A DNA stretch of 64,000 nt from Nocardiopsis algeriensis (GCF_014203695.1 NZ_JACHJO010000008.1:124001-188000), one strand, 5' to 3'; positions 36,101 through 48,291 are shown, numbered from the stretch's first letter. Program-made: numbers and translations. The notes: generated by a model from the sequence alone, not told the origin.

Positions 36101-37416
36101 CCACCCTGACCCCGATCCTGTCCCGCAACTGGGACCGCCCCGACTCCTTCACCCTCGAGGGATACCGGGCCACCGGCGGCTACGGGGCGCTGCGCAAGGC
36201 GCTGGGCATGGAGCCCGACGCCATCGTCGACCTCGTCAAGGCCTCCGGCCTGCGCGGGCGCGGCGGTGCGGGCTTTCCCACGGGGATGAAGTGGGGGTTC
36301 CTGCCCAAGGACAACCCCAACCCGCGCTACCTCGTCGTCAACGCCGACGAGTCCGAGCCGGGGACCTGCAAGGACATCCCGCTCATGCTCGCCAACCCGC
36401 ACGTGCTGGTGGAGGGCGTGGCGATCGCCTCCTACGCGATCCGGTCCCACCAGGCGTTCATCTACGTGCGGGGCGAGGTCGTCCACGTCATCCGCCGCCT
36501 GCGCCGGGCGGTGGCCGAGGCCTACGAGGCCGGACTGCTCGGCAAGGACATCCTCGGCAGCGGCTTCGACCTCGACGTCGTCGTCCACGCCGGCGCCGGC
36601 GCCTACATCTGCGGCGAGGAGACCGCCCTCCTGGACTCCCTGGAGGGCTACCGGGGCCAGCCCCGCCTCAAGCCGCCGTTCCCCGCCGTCGCCGGGCTCT
36701 ACGCCTCGCCGACGGTGGTCAACAACGTCGAGTCCATCGCCAGCGTCCCCGGCATCGTCTCAGGCGGGGCCGAGTGGTTCACGTCCATGGGCACCGAGAA
36801 GTCCGCCGGGTTCGGTTTCTTCTCCCTGTCCGGGCACGTGGCCAACCCCGGCCAGTACGAGGCGCCGCTCGGCATCACCCTGCGCGAGCTCCTCGACATG
36901 GCGGGGGGCATCCGCCCCGGGCACCGGCTCAAGTTCTGGACGCCCGGCGGCTCCTCCACACCGATCTTCACCGAGGAGCACCTGGACACACCGCTCGACT
37001 TCGAGTCGGTGGGCGCGGCCGGGTCCATGCTGGGCACCCGCGCCCTCCAGATCTTCGACGAGACCACCTGTGTGGTCCGCGCCGTCGGCCGCTGGATCGC
37101 CTTCTACGCGCACGAGTCCTGCGGCAAGTGCACGCCCTGCCGCGAGGGCAACTACTGGATGGTCCAGGTGCTGGACCGCCTCGAGCGCGGGCAGGGCACC
37201 GAGGCCGACCTCGACAAGCTCCTGGACATCTGCGACAACCTGCTCGGCCGGTCGTTCTGCGCCCTCGGCGACGGTGCCACCAGCCCCGTCATGTCGTCGA
37301 TCAAGCACTTCCGCCAGGAGTACATCGACCACGTGGAGAAGGGCTGCTGCCCCTTCGACCACAGCCGGTCCACCGTCTGGGCGGACCGCACGGCCACGAC
37401 GGGAGGGAAACAGTGA
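36097..37416 (+). CDS. nuoF: NADH-quinone oxidoreductase subunit F
   Basis: This 439-residue 51-kDa subunit oxidises NADH. The FMN/NADH site motif [13 protein letters not shown] lies near residue 54, with [12 protein letters not shown] after it and [23 protein letters not shown]. The 4Fe-4S N3 cluster uses [11 protein letters not shown] (about 342) with a distant Cys in GRSFCALG. Overlaps its neighbours by 4 nt on both sides. Confidence 0.98.
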   Translation: MTTLTPILSRNWDRPDSFTLEGYRATGGYGALRKALGMEPDAIVDLVKASGLRGRGGAGFPTGMKWGFLPKDNPNPRYLVVNADESEPGTCKDIPLMLANPHVLVEGVAIASYAIRSHQAFIYVRGEVVHVIRRLRRAVAEAYEAGLLGKDILGSGFDLDVVVHAGAGAYICGEETALLDSLEGYRGQPRLKPPFPAVAGLYASPTVVNNVESIASVPGIVSGGAEWFTSMGTEKSAGFGFFSLSGHVANPGQYEAPLGITLRELLDMAGGIRPGHRLKFWTPGGSSTPIFTEEHLDTPLDFESVGAAGSMLGTRALQIFDETTCVVRAVGRWIAFYAHESCGKCTPCREGNYWMVQVLDRLERGQGTEADLDKLLDICDNLLGRSFCALGDGATSPVMSSIKHFRQEYIDHVEKGCCPFDHSRSTVWADRTATTGGKQ

Positions 37417-39872
37417 CCGTCACCTCCAACACCTCCGGCGGCGCGGTGCCCGCGCCGCCCCCCGAGGACCTGGTCACCGTCACCATCGACGGCTTCCAGA
37501 TCCAGGTGCCCAAGGGAACACTGGTGATCCGGGCCGCCGAACTGCTCGGCATCCAGATCCCGCGCTTCTGCGACCACCCGCTGCTCGACCCCGTCGGGGC
37601 CTGCCGCCAGTGCCTGGTGGAGATCCCCGACATGGGCAACGGGCGCGGCATGCCCAAGCCCCAGGCCTCCTGCACCATCACCGTCATGGAGGGGATGGTG
37701 GTCAACACCCAGTTGACCTCCCCGGTGGCGGAGAAGGCCCAGCGCGGAATCATGGAGTTCCTGCTCATCAACCACCCGCTGGACTGCCCCGTCTGCGACA
37801 AGGGCGGCGAGTGCCCCCTGCAGAACCAGGCGATGTCCAACGGGCAGGGCGAGTCGCGGTTCGTGGACGTCAAGCGGACCTTCCCCAAGCCGATTCCGCT
37901 GTCCACCCAGATCCTGCTGGACCGCGAGCGCTGCATCCAGTGCGCGCGCTGCACCCGCTTCGCCGCGCAGATCGCCGGCGACCCGCTCATCGAGCTGATG
38001 GAGCGCGGGGCCAAGGAGCAGGTCGGCATCGCCGGGGACGAGCCGTTCAACTCCTACTTCGCCGGCAACACCGTGCAGATCTGCCCGGTCGGCGCCCTCA
38101 CCGGGTCCGCCTACCGGTTCCGGGCCCGCCCCTTCGACCTCGTCTCCACCCCCAGTGTCTGCGAGCACTGCGCCGGCGGCTGCGCCCAGCGCACCGACCA
38201 CCGGCGCGGCAAGGTCACCCGCCGCCTGGCCGGCGACGACCCGCAGGTCAACGAGGAGTGGAACTGCGACAAGGGCCGGTGGGCCTTCACCTACGCCACG
38301 CAGCCCGACCGCCTCACCCGGCCGCTGATCCGCGACGAGCGGTCCCGCGCCCTGGAGTTCGCCTCCTGGTCCGAGGCCTTCGACGTCGCCGGACGGCACC
38401 TGGCCGCGGCCCGCGGCCGTGTGGGCGTCCTGACCGGCGGCCGCCTCACCTACGAGGACGCCTACGCCTACGCCAAGTTCGCCAGGGTGGCCCTCGGCAC
38501 CAACGACGTGGACATGCGGGCCAGGCCCCACTCGCGGGAGGAGGCCGACTTCCTCGCCGCCCACGTCGCGGGGACCCCGGTGGACGTCGACTTCACCGCC
38601 CTGGAGAAGGCCCCCGCCGTCCTCCTGGCCGGATTCGAGCCCGAGGACGAGTCGCCCACGGTGTTCCTGCGCCTGCGCAAGGGCCACCGCAAGCGCGGAC
38701 TCAGGCTCTTCTCCGTGGCCTCCCACGCCAGCCTCGGCCTGACCAAGGCCGGCGGCACCCTCGTGCAGACCGCCCCCGGTGACGAGGCCCGGGCGCTCAA
38801 CGCCCTGGAGGACCGCGGACCCGAGGCCGCCGAGGCGCTCCACCAGGACGGCGCGGTCATCGCCATCGGCGAGCGGCTCGCCGCCGTTCCCGGCGCCCTC
38901 ACCGCCGCCCGGGCCCTGGCCGAGCGCACCGGGGCCCGCCTGGTGTGGATTCCGCGCCGGGCCGGCGAACGCGGCGCCGTCGACGCCGGAGCACTGCCCG
39001 GGCTGCTGCCCGGCGGACGCCCCGTCGCCGACCCGTCCGCGCGCGCCGAGGTCGCCCGGGCCTGGAACACCGGTTCCCTGCCCGACACCCCCGGCCGCGA
39101 CACCGCCGCCATCCTGGAGGCCGCCGCCCGCGGCGAGCTCGACGCCCTGGTCATCGCCGGGGTGGAGCTCGACGACCTGCCCGACCCCGAGGCGGCCCGC
39201 GCGGCCCTGGCCCGCGTGCCGTTCGTCGTCAGCCTCGAACTGCGGGCCAGTGACGTCACCGACCGCGCCGACGTGGTGTTCCCCGTCGCCGCGGTCGCCG
39301 AGAAGTCCGGCACCTTCGTCAACTGGGAGGGTCGCCACCGGCCCTTCGGGGAGGCGCTCAAGGTGCCCGGTGCCCTGTCCGACCTCCGGGTCCTGTCCGC
39401 CGTCGCCGACGCGATGGACGTCCACCTCGGCCTCCCCGACACGGCGTCGGCCTACCGGGAGCTGCTGGAACTGGGCCTGTGGACCGGCACTCGGGCGGCA
39501 GGTCCGTCCGAGCGCCCCGCTCCCGCGGCCGAGCCGCAGAGCGGCCAGGCGATCCTGTCCACCTGGCGCCAGCTGCTGGGCACCGGCCGGATGGAGGACG
39601 GCGAGCCGTTCCTCGCCGGCACCGCCCGGCCGGCGCGCGCCTACCTGTCCAAGGCCACGGCCGACGAGGTCGGGGTACCCGACGGCGGATCCCTCCGCGT
39701 CACCGGTACCCGCGGATCCGTCACGGTCCCCGTGGTCGTCACCGACATCGCCGACCGGGTCGTCTGGCTCCCGGCCAACGCCTCGGGCTGCGACATCCGT
39801 CGCGACCTGGGCAGCGCTGCGGGCGAGATCGTCCTGCTGTCGGCCCCGACCCCCGCCGGGAGGCAGCAGTGA
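37413..39872 (+). CDS. nuoG: NADH-quinone oxidoreductase subunit G
   Basis: This 819-residue subunit holds most of the peripheral clusters. The 2Fe-2S domain has [16 protein letters not shown] near 50. A His/Cys 4Fe-4S site includes [18 protein letters not shown], and a classical 4Fe-4S site [11 protein letters not shown] with CPVGALT. The Cys group CEHCAGGC...C for an additional 4Fe-4S site (N7-type) follows. The C-terminal two thirds are a degenerate molybdopterin oxidoreductase domain without catalytic ligands. GTG overlaps the nuoF stop. Confidence 0.96.
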   Translation: MTVTSNTSGGAVPAPPPEDLVTVTIDGFQIQVPKGTLVIRAAELLGIQIPRFCDHPLLDPVGACRQCLVEIPDMGNGRGMPKPQASCTITVMEGMVVNTQLTSPVAEKAQRGIMEFLLINHPLDCPVCDKGGECPLQNQAMSNGQGESRFVDVKRTFPKPIPLSTQILLDRERCIQCARCTRFAAQIAGDPLIELMERGAKEQVGIAGDEPFNSYFAGNTVQICPVGALTGSAYRFRARPFDLVSTPSVCEHCAGGCAQRTDHRRGKVTRRLAGDDPQVNEEWNCDKGRWAFTYATQPDRLTRPLIRDERSRALEFASWSEAFDVAGRHLAAARGRVGVLTGGRLTYEDAYAYAKFARVALGTNDVDMRARPHSREEADFLAAHVAGTPVDVDFTALEKAPAVLLAGFEPEDESPTVFLRLRKGHRKRGLRLFSVASHASLGLTKAGGTLVQTAPGDEARALNALEDRGPEAAEALHQDGAVIAIGERLAAVPGALTAARALAERTGARLVWIPRRAGERGAVDAGALPGLLPGGRPVADPSARAEVARAWNTGSLPDTPGRDTAAILEAAARGELDALVIAGVELDDLPDPEAARAALARVPFVVSLELRASDVTDRADVVFPVAAVAEKSGTFVNWEGRHRPFGEALKVPGALSDLRVLSAVADAMDVHLGLPDTASAYRELLELGLWTGTRAAGPSERPAPAAEPQSGQAILSTWRQLLGTGRMEDGEPFLAGTARPARAYLSKATADEVGVPDGGSLRVTGTRGSVTVPVVVTDIADRVVWLPANASGCDIRRDLGSAAGEIVLLSAPTPAGRQQ

Positions 39873-41254
39873 CCCCCGTCGCCACCAGCGTGGCGCATCT
39901 GGCCTCGGAGGAGACGCTCGGCGCCTTCGGTAACGACCCGTGGTGGATCACCGCGATCAAGGCCCTGGCGATCTTCGTCTTCCTGATGGTCTGCGTCCTC
40001 ATGATGATCATGGCCGACCGCAAGGTCATGGGCCGGATGCAGCAGCGGCACGGACCGAACCGGATGGGCCCCTTCGGCCTGCTCCAGTCCCTCTTCGACG
40101 GCATCAAGCTCTCCCTCAAGGAGGACCTGATCCCGCGCGGTGTGGACCGGTTCGTCTACATCGCCGCCCCGGCGATCGCGGCCGTGCCCGCGTTCATCGC
40201 GTTCTCGGTCATCCCGATCGGGCCCGAGGTGAGCATGTTCGGGGTCGTCACCCCGCTCCAGCTCACCGACCTGCCCATCGCCGCGCTCGTGGTCCTGGCC
40301 ACCGCGGCGCTCGGCGTCTACGGGTTCGTCCTGGGAGGCTGGGCCTCCCAGTCCCCCTACGCCCTCCTCGGAGGTCTGCGCGCCTCCGCCCAGGTCATCA
40401 GCTACGAGATCGCGATGGGCCTGTCGTTCGTCGCGGTGTTCATCATGTCCGGCACGCTCACCACCTCCGGGATCGTGGCGGCGCAGAGCAACCTGTGGTT
40501 CGGGGTCCTGCTCCTGCCGTCCTTCCTCGTCTACCTGGTGACGATGATCGGCGAGACCAACCGGCTCCCGTTCGACCTGGCCGAGGGCGAGGGCGAGATC
40601 GTCGGCGGCTTCATGACCGAGTACGGATCCATGAAGTTCACGATGTTCTTCCTCGCCGAGTACGTGAACATGTGCACCGTGGCGGCCATGTCCGTCACGC
40701 TCTTCCTCGGCGGCTGGCACGCCCCGCCCGGCGTCTCCGCGATCATCCCCGGCGCCAACGAGGGCTGGCTGCCCGCCCTGTGGTGGCTGCTCAAGTTCAT
40801 CGGCGTGATGTTCCTGTTCATCTGGGCGCGCGGCAGCCTGCCCCGGGTGCGCTACGACCAGCTCATGAAGCTGGGCTGGAAGGTCCTCATCCCCATCCAG
40901 CTGGTGTGGATCACCGCCGTCGCCGTCGTGCGGATGCTCGTCCTGGACGGTGCCTCCGGCGCGGTGATCGCCGCCGTCGTCGCCGGCTTCACCGCCGCCA
41001 CCCTCGCCGCGTTCTACGCCTGGCTCCGCCACGTGCGCCGCGAGCGCGCGGAGGAGGCCCGCCAACGCGCGGAGAACGCCCGACGTGCGCACGAGGACCC
41101 CGCCTTCGGCGGCTTCCCCGTGCCGCCGAGCACCGCGCCGCACTACGGCGCCAGCGTGCTCGCCGAACCGCCGCGGACGGGGGCCGGTCCGACCCCGCGG
41201 GCCGTCCCGGCCGCCGAACGCTCCAAGCAGAAGGGGGAGGTTACCGGTGTTTGA
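39869..41254 (+). CDS. nuoH: NADH-quinone oxidoreductase subunit H
   Basis: This 461-residue membrane subunit forms the quinone entry and first proton channel. Conserved stretches include [57 protein letters not shown] with the channel Glu residues, and [14 protein letters not shown]. The C-terminal 80 residues are a hydrophilic extension beyond the 325-residue E. coli form, as in other actinobacteria. It overlaps nuoI by 8 nt. Confidence 0.97.
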   Translation: MTPVATSVAHLASEETLGAFGNDPWWITAIKALAIFVFLMVCVLMMIMADRKVMGRMQQRHGPNRMGPFGLLQSLFDGIKLSLKEDLIPRGVDRFVYIAAPAIAAVPAFIAFSVIPIGPEVSMFGVVTPLQLTDLPIAALVVLATAALGVYGFVLGGWASQSPYALLGGLRASAQVISYEIAMGLSFVAVFIMSGTLTTSGIVAAQSNLWFGVLLLPSFLVYLVTMIGETNRLPFDLAEGEGEIVGGFMTEYGSMKFTMFFLAEYVNMCTVAAMSVTLFLGGWHAPPGVSAIIPGANEGWLPALWWLLKFIGVMFLFIWARGSLPRVRYDQLMKLGWKVLIPIQLVWITAVAVVRMLVLDGASGAVIAAVVAGFTAATLAAFYAWLRHVRRERAEEARQRAENARRAHEDPAFGGFPVPPSTAPHYGASVLAEPPRTGAGPTPRAVPAAERSKQKGEVTGV

Positions 41255-41798
41255 CTGGCTCAACCCCGTCAAGGGTTTCGGTGTCACCTTCCACACGATG
41301 TTCAAGAAGGTGCCGACCGTCGAGTACCCGGAGGTCAAGCGCCCCACGGCGCCGCGCTTCCACGGACGGCACCAGCTGAACAGGTGGGCCGACGGGCTGG
41401 AGAAGTGCATCGGGTGCGAACTGTGCGCCTGGGCCTGCCCCGCCGACGCCATCTACGTGGAGGCCGGTGACAACACCGACGACGACCGCTACTCGCCCGG
41501 TGAGCGCTACGGGCGGGTCTACCAGATCAACTACCTGCGCTGCATCCTGTGCGGCCTGTGTGTGGAGGCCTGCCCGACGCGGGCCCTCACCATGACCAAC
41601 GAGTACGAGCTGGCCGACGACAGCAGGCAGAGCCTGATCTGGACCAAGGAACAGCTCCTGGCCCCCCTCACGGAGGGCATGGAGGCCCCGCCGCACCCCA
41701 TGCGGCTGGGCGAGACCGACCTGGACTACTACGCCACCGGGCGCGGTGAGCACGGTTCCCAGGACGGCTCCCGGGAGAACGCGGAGGCCGCCCGATGA
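41247..41798 (+). CDS. nuoI: NADH-quinone oxidoreductase subunit I
   Basis: This 183-residue ferredoxin-like subunit carries two 4Fe-4S clusters (N6a/N6b), with [12 protein letters not shown] and [12 protein letters not shown]. The GTG lies inside the end of nuoH; GGGGGAGG precedes it by 6-7 nt. The tail of 40 residues is hydrophilic. It overlaps nuoJ by 4 nt (ATGA). Confidence 0.97.
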   Translation: MFDWLNPVKGFGVTFHTMFKKVPTVEYPEVKRPTAPRFHGRHQLNRWADGLEKCIGCELCAWACPADAIYVEAGDNTDDDRYSPGERYGRVYQINYLRCILCGLCVEACPTRALTMTNEYELADDSRQSLIWTKEQLLAPLTEGMEAPPHPMRLGETDLDYYATGRGEHGSQDGSRENAEAAR

Positions 41799-42688
41799 AC
41801 GGCATGCACCTGGCCGCCCCCATCGGCGGGGGCGAGACCGCGGCGTTCTGGATCCTGGGCACCGTGGCCGTTCTCGGGGCCCTGGGCGTGGTCTTCTCCC
41901 GCAAGGCCGTCCACTCGGCCATGTCGATGGCGCTGACCATGGTCGGACTGGCGATCTTCTACGGCATCAACGAGGCGCCGTTCCTCATGGTCGTCCAGAT
42001 CGTCGTCTACACCGGCGCGGTCCTGATGCTGTTCCTGTTCGTGCTGATGCTCGTGGGTGTCAGCTCGTCCGACTCCCTGGTGGAGACGATCGGGGGACAG
42101 CGCATCCTGACCGCGATCGTGGCGCTGTGCTTCGTCGGTGCCCTCGCCACGGGGATCACCCGCATCGTGGTGGGCGACCCGGTCGGCCTGGCCGCCGGAG
42201 CGGCCACCGCGGGCGGCAGCATCCCCTGGATCGCCGGCGAGCTCCTCCTGCGCTACACGGTCGCCTTCGAGGCCACCGCCGCGCTGCTCGTCACCGCCGT
42301 GCTCGGCGCCATGGTCCTGGCGCACACCGCCCGGACCAAGAAGCGCCGCACGCAGCGGGAGATGGCGGAGGACCGCATCCGCGGCGACCACCCCACTCCG
42401 CTGCCCGGACCGGGCACCTACGCCCGGCACAACGCGATCGACATGCCCGCGCTGCTGCCGGACGGGTCGGTCGCCGAACTCTCCCTCAACCCGGTGCTCA
42501 CCGCCCGCGACCCCGAGTACCAGTCGCGGGTGCCCGCCGACGTGCGGGCCGAGCGGACACCGCTGCCCGGTGCCGCCCCGGCCGGGGAAAAGGGCACGGA
42601 CGCCGTCAGCGGCGGGCCGACCTCCGGCGCCGAGCGGACCGAGAAGAACAGTGACGGGCAGGAGGTGGAGTCCTCGTGGACCCGATGA
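41795..42688 (+). CDS. nuoJ: NADH-quinone oxidoreductase subunit J
   Basis: This 297-residue membrane subunit has five helices in the first 180 residues, with [24 protein letters not shown] carrying the pi-bulge region near helix 3. The last 110 residues are a hydrophilic tail absent from E. coli NuoJ (184 residues) but usual in actinobacteria. It overlaps nuoK by 13 nt. Confidence 0.96.
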   Translation: MNGMHLAAPIGGGETAAFWILGTVAVLGALGVVFSRKAVHSAMSMALTMVGLAIFYGINEAPFLMVVQIVVYTGAVLMLFLFVLMLVGVSSSDSLVETIGGQRILTAIVALCFVGALATGITRIVVGDPVGLAAGAATAGGSIPWIAGELLLRYTVAFEATAALLVTAVLGAMVLAHTARTKKRRTQREMAEDRIRGDHPTPLPGPGTYARHNAIDMPALLPDGSVAELSLNPVLTARDPEYQSRVPADVRAERTPLPGAAPAGEKGTDAVSGGPTSGAERTEKNSDGQEVESSWTR

Positions 42689-42975
42689 ACTACATCGTCC
42701 TGGCGACACTGCTGTTCGCCATCGGCGCGGCCGGCGTGCTCCTGCGGCGCAACGCGATCATCGTCTTCATGTGCGTCGAGCTCATGCTCAACGCCTGCAA
42801 CCTGGCGTTCGTCGCGTTCGCCCGCATGCACGGGGACATCGAGGGGCAGGTCATCGCCTTCTTCGTGATGGTCGTCGCCGCCGCTGAGGTGGTCGTCGGC
42901 CTCGCGATCATCATGCAGATCTTCCGAACCCGCAGGTCCGCGTCCCTCGACGACGCCAGCCTGCTCAAGCACTAG
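42676..42975 (+). CDS. nuoK: NADH-quinone oxidoreductase subunit K
   Basis: This 99-residue membrane subunit has three helices, with the buried Glu residues in [16 protein letters not shown] and the later [15 protein letters not shown] 42676 is chosen because AGGAGG lies 10 nt upstream and it gives the standard 99-residue length; ATG 42685 would give four-base coupling but a distant ribosome binding site. Confidence 0.96.
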   Translation: MDPMNYIVLATLLFAIGAAGVLLRRNAIIVFMCVELMLNACNLAFVAFARMHGDIEGQVIAFFVMVVAAAEVVVGLAIIMQIFRTRRSASLDDASLLKH

Positions 42976-42983
42976 AAGGCGAC

Positions 42984-44933
42984 GTGGCAGTGGAATCTCA
43001 CGCTTACCTCGCCGCCGAGACCGGGGCGGCGGCAGCCGCCGGCAGCGCCGTGCTGTCGAACGCCTGGCTGCTCATCGCCCTCCCGCTCGCGGGTGCGGCG
43101 ATCCTGCTGCTCGGCGGCAAGAGGACCGACTCCTGGGGGCACCTGCTCGCCACGGCGCTGCCGGTGGCCTCCTTCGCGTGGGCGGTCCTGATCCTGTTCG
43201 ACCTCCTGGGCCGGGCCGGCGACGCGCGCAGCGTCGCCGTCCCCGTCTACGAGTGGATCTCGGTCGGCTCACTCAGCATCGGGGCGGACCTGCTGGTCGA
43301 CCCCCTGTCGATCAGCTTCGTCCTGCTGATCACCTTCGTCGGATCCCTGATCCACATCTACTCGATCGGCTACATGGCCGAGGATCCGGGACGCCGGCGC
43401 TTCTTCGCCTACCTCAACCTGTTCGTCGCCGCCATGCTGGTGCTGGTGCTGGCGGACAACTTCGTGCTGCTGTTCCTCGGCTGGGAGGGTGTGGGCCTGG
43501 CGTCCTACCTCCTCATCGGGTTCTGGCAGTACAAGCCGTCGGCGGCCACCGCGGCCAAGAAGGCGTTCATCATCAACCGGGTGGGCGACATGGGCCTGCT
43601 CGTGGCGATCATGATCATGTTCTCGGCCCTCGGGGCGGTCAGCTTCAGCGGCGTGTTCGAGGCCGTTCCGGGCGCCGGCGACGGCGTCCTGCTGGCCGTC
43701 GGCCTGTGCCTGCTCCTGGGCGCGTGCGGCAAGTCCGCGCAGCTCCCGCTCCAGGCCTGGCTGCTCGACGCGATGGAGGGCCCGACCCCGGTGTCGGCGC
43801 TCATCCACGCGGCCACCATGGTCACCGCGGGCGTCTACCTGATCGTCCGCTCCGGCCCGATCTTCGAAGGGGCGCCGGCCGCCCAGACGACCGTCGCCGT
43901 CGTGGGTGCCGCGACCATGATCGCCGGCGGGATCATCGCCTCGGCCAAGGACGACATCAAGAAGTCCCTGGCCGGCTCCACGATGAGCCAGATCGGCATG
44001 ATGGTGCTGGCCGTCGGGCTGGGCCCGGTCGGCTACGTCGCCGCCATCGCGCACCTGATCACCCACGGCTTCTTCAAGGCCGGGCTGTTCCTCGGCGCCG
44101 GATCGGTCATGCACGCCATGAACGACGGCGTGGACATGCGCCGCTACGGCGGGCTGGCCCGGGTCATGCCGATCACGTTCGCCACGTTCGGGCTCGGCTA
44201 CCTGGCCATCATCGGAGTCCCGCTGCTGTCGGGCTGGTGGACCAAGGAGAGCATCATCTCCGCGGCCTTCGGCGTCGGCGGAACGCAGGGGATGCTGCTC
44301 GGGTCGGCGGTCGTCGCGGGCGCCGGCCTCACCGCCTTCTACATGTCGCGGATGTTCTTCATGACCTTCCTCGGCGAGAAGCGCTGGGACGAGGGTGTGC
44401 ACCCCCACGAGTCGCCGCTGAGCATGACCGCCCCCATGGTCCTGCTCTCCGTCGGCTCGGTGGCCCTGGGCGCGTTCCTGGTCTTCGGCGACCGGTTCGC
44501 GAACTTCCTGGCACCCACGATCGGCGCCCACCCGCACCACTTCGACCTGGCGCACGCCTTCACCGCCCCCTACGGGCTGGCGGCGCTGGGCGTCCTGGTG
44601 GTCGGCGTGGTCCTCGCCTGGGTCGTCTACCTGCGCAAGCCGGTCGCGCGCACGGCCCCCCGCGGCAACTTCGTCACGGTGGCCGCGAGCCGCGAGCTGT
44701 ACGGCAACGAGATCAACGAAGGCCTGTTCATGCGCCCCGGCCAGGTGCTCACCAAGGCGCTGGTCGCCATCGAGACACACGTCGTCGACGGGATCGTCAA
44801 CGGGATCGGCACGAGCGTGCGCGACGCCTCCCGCGGGCTGGGCAGGGCGCAGACCGGCTTCGCCCGGTCGTACGCGCTCACCATGCTCTTCGGCGCCGTC
44901 GTCGTCGCCGCGACGCTGGTTGTGAGGTTGTAG
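42984..44933 (+). CDS. nuoL: NADH-quinone oxidoreductase subunit L
   Basis: This 649-residue antiporter-like subunit is the distal proton pump with the long lateral helix. Conserved parts include [26 protein letters not shown] with the pump Glu, [30 protein letters not shown], and [16 protein letters not shown]. About 16 helices are visible. AGAAGG precedes the GTG by 5-6 nt. Confidence 0.97.
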   Translation: MAVESHAYLAAETGAAAAAGSAVLSNAWLLIALPLAGAAILLLGGKRTDSWGHLLATALPVASFAWAVLILFDLLGRAGDARSVAVPVYEWISVGSLSIGADLLVDPLSISFVLLITFVGSLIHIYSIGYMAEDPGRRRFFAYLNLFVAAMLVLVLADNFVLLFLGWEGVGLASYLLIGFWQYKPSAATAAKKAFIINRVGDMGLLVAIMIMFSALGAVSFSGVFEAVPGAGDGVLLAVGLCLLLGACGKSAQLPLQAWLLDAMEGPTPVSALIHAATMVTAGVYLIVRSGPIFEGAPAAQTTVAVVGAATMIAGGIIASAKDDIKKSLAGSTMSQIGMMVLAVGLGPVGYVAAIAHLITHGFFKAGLFLGAGSVMHAMNDGVDMRRYGGLARVMPITFATFGLGYLAIIGVPLLSGWWTKESIISAAFGVGGTQGMLLGSAVVAGAGLTAFYMSRMFFMTFLGEKRWDEGVHPHESPLSMTAPMVLLSVGSVALGAFLVFGDRFANFLAPTIGAHPHHFDLAHAFTAPYGLAALGVLVVGVVLAWVVYLRKPVARTAPRGNFVTVAASRELYGNEINEGLFMRPGQVLTKALVAIETHVVDGIVNGIGTSVRDASRGLGRAQTGFARSYALTMLFGAVVVAATLVVRL

Positions 44934-44937
44934 ACAC

Positions 44938-46554
44938 ATGATTCCCTGGCTCACCATCGCGATCGCGCTACCCGCGGTCGGCGCTGTGCTCGTCTGGGCG
45001 CTGCCGCGCGTCAAGGCGCCCGACACCGTGTCCGAGACGGCCGCCTCCGCCTCGGCCGGGGGCGGGACCGCCACGGCGGTCCGGACGAAGGCTCCCGCCG
45101 CCACCGGCGGCCCGGCCTCCGCGGAGAACGCCAAGCGGATCACGCTCGGCTTCTCCCTGGCCACCCTGGCGGTACTCGTCGCCATGGCCCTGCGGTTCGA
45201 CACCTCCGACGCCGGGTCCCTGCAGTTCACGGAGGTCCACGAGTGGATCCCCCGGTTCGGCATCCACTACGCCGTCGGCGTCGACGGCCTGGCCCTGGCG
45301 CTCGTACTGATGTCGGCGGTGCTGGTACCGCTGGTCGTCCTGGCGGCCTGGCGCGAACACGACGACAGGGAGGACGGCGGACGCGGCTACTTCGCGCTCG
45401 TCCTGGCCCTGGAGGCCATGATGATCGGGGTCTTCGCGGCCACCGACGTCTTCCTGTTCTACGTGTTCTTCGAGGCCATGCTCATCCCGGTCTACTTCAT
45501 GATCGGGCGTTACGGGCGCGGCAACGAGCGGTCCGCCGCGGCCCTGAAGTTCCTGCTCTACAGCCTCGCCGGCGGCCTGGTCATGCTGGTCTCCGTCATC
45601 GGTGTGGCGGTGTACGGCGGCACCTTCCTGTGGGCCGACCTGGTCGGCGGGGGAAGCGCGCTGGCCGCCCTCGACCCCTCCACCGCGCGGTGGCTGTTCC
45701 TCGGCTTCTTCATCGCGTTCGCGATCAAGGCGCCGATGTGGCCGGTGCACACCTGGCTGCCGCAGGCGGCCGGGGCGTCCCGGCCCGGAACCGCCGTGCT
45801 GCTCGTCGGAGTGCTCGACAAGGTCGGCACCTACGGCATGCTCCGCTACTGCATCGAGCTGTTCCCCTCGGCCGTCTCGTGGTTCGTGTGGCCGGTGGTC
45901 GGACTGAGCCTGGTCAGCATCATCTACGGCGCGATCCTCGCGATCGGGCAGAGCGACATGATGCGGCTGGTCGCCTACACCTCGGTGTCCCACTTCGGGT
46001 TCATCACCCTGGGCATCTTCGCCCTGAACCAGCAGGGCCAGGCGGGCGCGGCCCTGTACATGGTCAACCACGGGTTCGCCACCGGCGCCCTGTTCCTGCT
46101 GGTCGGCTTCCTGGTCGCCCGCCGGGGCTCGGCGCTCATCGAGGACTTCGGCGGTGTCCAGAACACCGCGCCCAAGCTGGCGGGGGTCTTCCTGGTCACC
46201 GGCCTGGCGGGACTGGGCCTGCCGGGCCTGGCGCCCTTCGTCAGCGAGTTCCTGGTCTTCCTGGGGGCCTACGCCTTCAGCCCCGTCCCCGCGGTCGTCG
46301 CCGTGGTCGGCGTGGTGCTGGCCGCCCTCTACATCCTGTGGATGTACCAGCGCACCATGTCCGGTCCCGCCGGGGAGAAGGTCGCCGGCTTCAAGGACCT
46401 GTCCGCGCGCGAGGCCTGGGCCGTCGGCCCGCTGCTCGCGCTCATCCTCGCGTTCGGGCTGTACCCCCAGCCACTGCTCGACGTGATCAACCCAGCAGTG
46501 GAGCGCACCGTGGAGACCGCGGTGGACGCCTCTGAGGAAGGAGGGGAGGAGTGA
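44938..46554 (+). CDS. nuoM: NADH-quinone oxidoreductase subunit M
   Basis: This 538-residue antiporter-like pump subunit has about 14 helices. Conserved parts include GVDGLALALVLMSAVLVPL, FFEAMLIPVYFMIGRYG, KAPMWPVHTWLPQA and SVSHFGFITLGI, with the pump Glu and Lys. An Ala/Thr-rich insert at about 30-65 follows helix 1. Its TGA overlaps the nuoN ATG by one base. Confidence 0.97.
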   Translation: MIPWLTIAIALPAVGAVLVWALPRVKAPDTVSETAASASAGGGTATAVRTKAPAATGGPASAENAKRITLGFSLATLAVLVAMALRFDTSDAGSLQFTEVHEWIPRFGIHYAVGVDGLALALVLMSAVLVPLVVLAAWREHDDREDGGRGYFALVLALEAMMIGVFAATDVFLFYVFFEAMLIPVYFMIGRYGRGNERSAAALKFLLYSLAGGLVMLVSVIGVAVYGGTFLWADLVGGGSALAALDPSTARWLFLGFFIAFAIKAPMWPVHTWLPQAAGASRPGTAVLLVGVLDKVGTYGMLRYCIELFPSAVSWFVWPVVGLSLVSIIYGAILAIGQSDMMRLVAYTSVSHFGFITLGIFALNQQGQAGAALYMVNHGFATGALFLLVGFLVARRGSALIEDFGGVQNTAPKLAGVFLVTGLAGLGLPGLAPFVSEFLVFLGAYAFSPVPAVVAVVGVVLAALYILWMYQRTMSGPAGEKVAGFKDLSAREAWAVGPLLALILAFGLYPQPLLDVINPAVERTVETAVDASEEGGEE

Positions 46555-48185
46555 TGTTCCTGGCGGACAACCTTCCCGTCGTCACCGAGAATCCACCGGT
46601 CCTCGACTGGTGGCTGCTGGCCCCGCTGCTGACGGTGTTCGGGGCCGGTGTGCTGGCGGTGCTGTTCGAGGCCTTCGTGCCGGCCTCCCGGCGCAGGCCC
46701 CTGCAGATCGGCGTGGCGGCCCTGGCCCTGCTGGCCGCCTTCGCCATGGTCGTGCTCCAGGCCGGGTCGCTGCCCGAGGGGCAGGTCGGCACCACCGTCG
46801 CGGCCGGTGCGCTGGCCGTCGACCGCACGGTGCTCTTCCTGCAGGGCACCATCGCCCTGCTGGCCCTGGTGAGCCTCCTGCTCATCTCCGAGCGCCGTGA
46901 CGGCCGGGACGCCTTCGCCGCCCAGGCGGCCACCGTGCCCGGCAGCGAGGAGGAGCGGGCGCACATCCTGGCCGGTTCGCAGCACACCGAGGTCTACCCC
47001 CTGGTGCTGTTCGCGGTCCTGGGCATGCTGATGTTCCCCGCCGCCAACGACTTCCTCACGATGTTCATCGCCCTGGAGGTCATGAGCCTGCCGCTGTACC
47101 TGCTGTGCGGGCTCGCCCGGCGGCGCCGCCTGTTCTCGCAGGAGGCCGCGGTCAAGTACTTCCTGCTCGGCGCCTTCTCCTCGGCGTTCTTCCTCTTCGG
47201 CGCGGCCATGGTCTACGGCTACGCCGGTTCGGTGAACTTCGCCGAGATCCGCGCGGCGGTCGACGCCGGGGGTGCGGCGATCTTCCAGGAGGGCAACGGC
47301 GAGCCGCTGCTGCTCCTGGGCATCGGCCTGGTGGCCGTGGGCCTGCTGTTCAAGGTCGGCGCGGTCCCCTTCCACAACTGGAAGCCCGACGTCTACCAGG
47401 GCGCGCCCACGCCCATCACGGCGCTCATGGCCTCCGGCACCCTGGTGGCCGCCTTCGGCGCGCTGCTGCGGGTGTTCTTCGTCCCGTTCGGCGGCAGCGC
47501 CGGCCAGTGGGAACCGGTGCTGTGGATCGTCGCGGTGCTCACCATGGTGGCCGCGGCGATCGTGGCCGTCAGCCAGCGCGACGTCAAGCGCCTGCTGGCC
47601 TACTCCTCGGTCGTGCACGCGGGGTTCATCCTGACCGCCGTGGTGGCGGGGAGCAGCGAAGGTCTGGCGGGGGCGATGTTCTACCTCGCCGCCTACGGCT
47701 TCACCACCGTGGGAGCCTTCGCCGTGGTGACGCTGGTGCGCACCAAGGACGGCGGGCAGGAGCTGGGCGACCTGGACCGGTGGTCCGGCCTGGGACGGCG
47801 CCACCCGGCCCTGGCCGGGGCGCTGACGCTCTTCCTGCTGGCCTTCGCCGGTATTCCGCTCACCAGCGGATTCGTCGGCAAGTTCGCCGTGTTCGAGGCG
47901 GCCGTGTCCGCCGGGGCGACCCCGCTGGTGGTCGTCGGCGTGCTCAGCAGCGCCGTGACCGCGTTCTTCTACATGCGGATCATCCTGGTGATGTTCTTCC
48001 GGGACCCCGAGGCCGACGGCCCGACGGTGGTGCGGGCCGGCGCCGCCACCGGCGGCGTCATCGCGATCGGGGTGGCGGCGACACTGCTGCTGGGGCTGTA
48101 CCCCGGACCCGTCCTCGACCTGCTCCCGCCCTCGGGCGAGGAGCCGGCGGCGGCGATGGCCGACCAGGCGGCCGGGACCGGCTGA
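46554..48185 (+). CDS. nuoN: NADH-quinone oxidoreductase subunit N
   Basis: This 543-residue antiporter-like pump subunit is next to NuoK in the complex. Landmarks are FIALEVMSLPLYLLCGLAR, KYFLLGAFSSAFFLFGAA, VGAVPFHNWKPDVYQGAPTPI and YSSVVHAGFILTA. ATG 46554 is preferred to GTG 46551 because AAGGAGG lies about 10 nt before it. It is the last gene of the operon, followed by an 18-bp terminator. Confidence 0.97.
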   Translation: MFLADNLPVVTENPPVLDWWLLAPLLTVFGAGVLAVLFEAFVPASRRRPLQIGVAALALLAAFAMVVLQAGSLPEGQVGTTVAAGALAVDRTVLFLQGTIALLALVSLLLISERRDGRDAFAAQAATVPGSEEERAHILAGSQHTEVYPLVLFAVLGMLMFPAANDFLTMFIALEVMSLPLYLLCGLARRRRLFSQEAAVKYFLLGAFSSAFFLFGAAMVYGYAGSVNFAEIRAAVDAGGAAIFQEGNGEPLLLLGIGLVAVGLLFKVGAVPFHNWKPDVYQGAPTPITALMASGTLVAAFGALLRVFFVPFGGSAGQWEPVLWIVAVLTMVAAAIVAVSQRDVKRLLAYSSVVHAGFILTAVVAGSSEGLAGAMFYLAAYGFTTVGAFAVVTLVRTKDGGQELGDLDRWSGLGRRHPALAGALTLFLLAFAGIPLTSGFVGKFAVFEAAVSAGATPLVVVGVLSSAVTAFFYMRIILVMFFRDPEADGPTVVRAGAATGGVIAIGVAATLLLGLYPGPVLDLLPPSGEEPAAAMADQAAGTG

Positions 48186-48203
48186 GATCCCGCCGACAGC
48201 GGT

Positions 48204-48246
48204 GGTCCGGGCCGCGGCGAGCTGCGCTCTCGCCGCGGCCCGGGCC
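48204..48246 (+). terminator. Terminator of the nuo operon
   Basis: An 18-bp stem (48204-48221 with 48229-48246, one T.G pair) with a 7-nt loop begins 19 nt after nuoN. Confidence 0.85.
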
Positions 48247-48262
48247 GTATCCTGGTGTGGCT

Positions 48263-48291
48263 TTGGCCGGTGAATCCGGGTCGGATACCGT
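48263..48291 (+). promoter_or_regulatory. Candidate promoter of the polyprenyl diphosphate synthase gene
   Basis: TTGGCC, a 17-nt spacer and TACCGT would start transcription near 48298, 75 nt before the gene. The -35 box is only partly conserved. Confidence 0.4.
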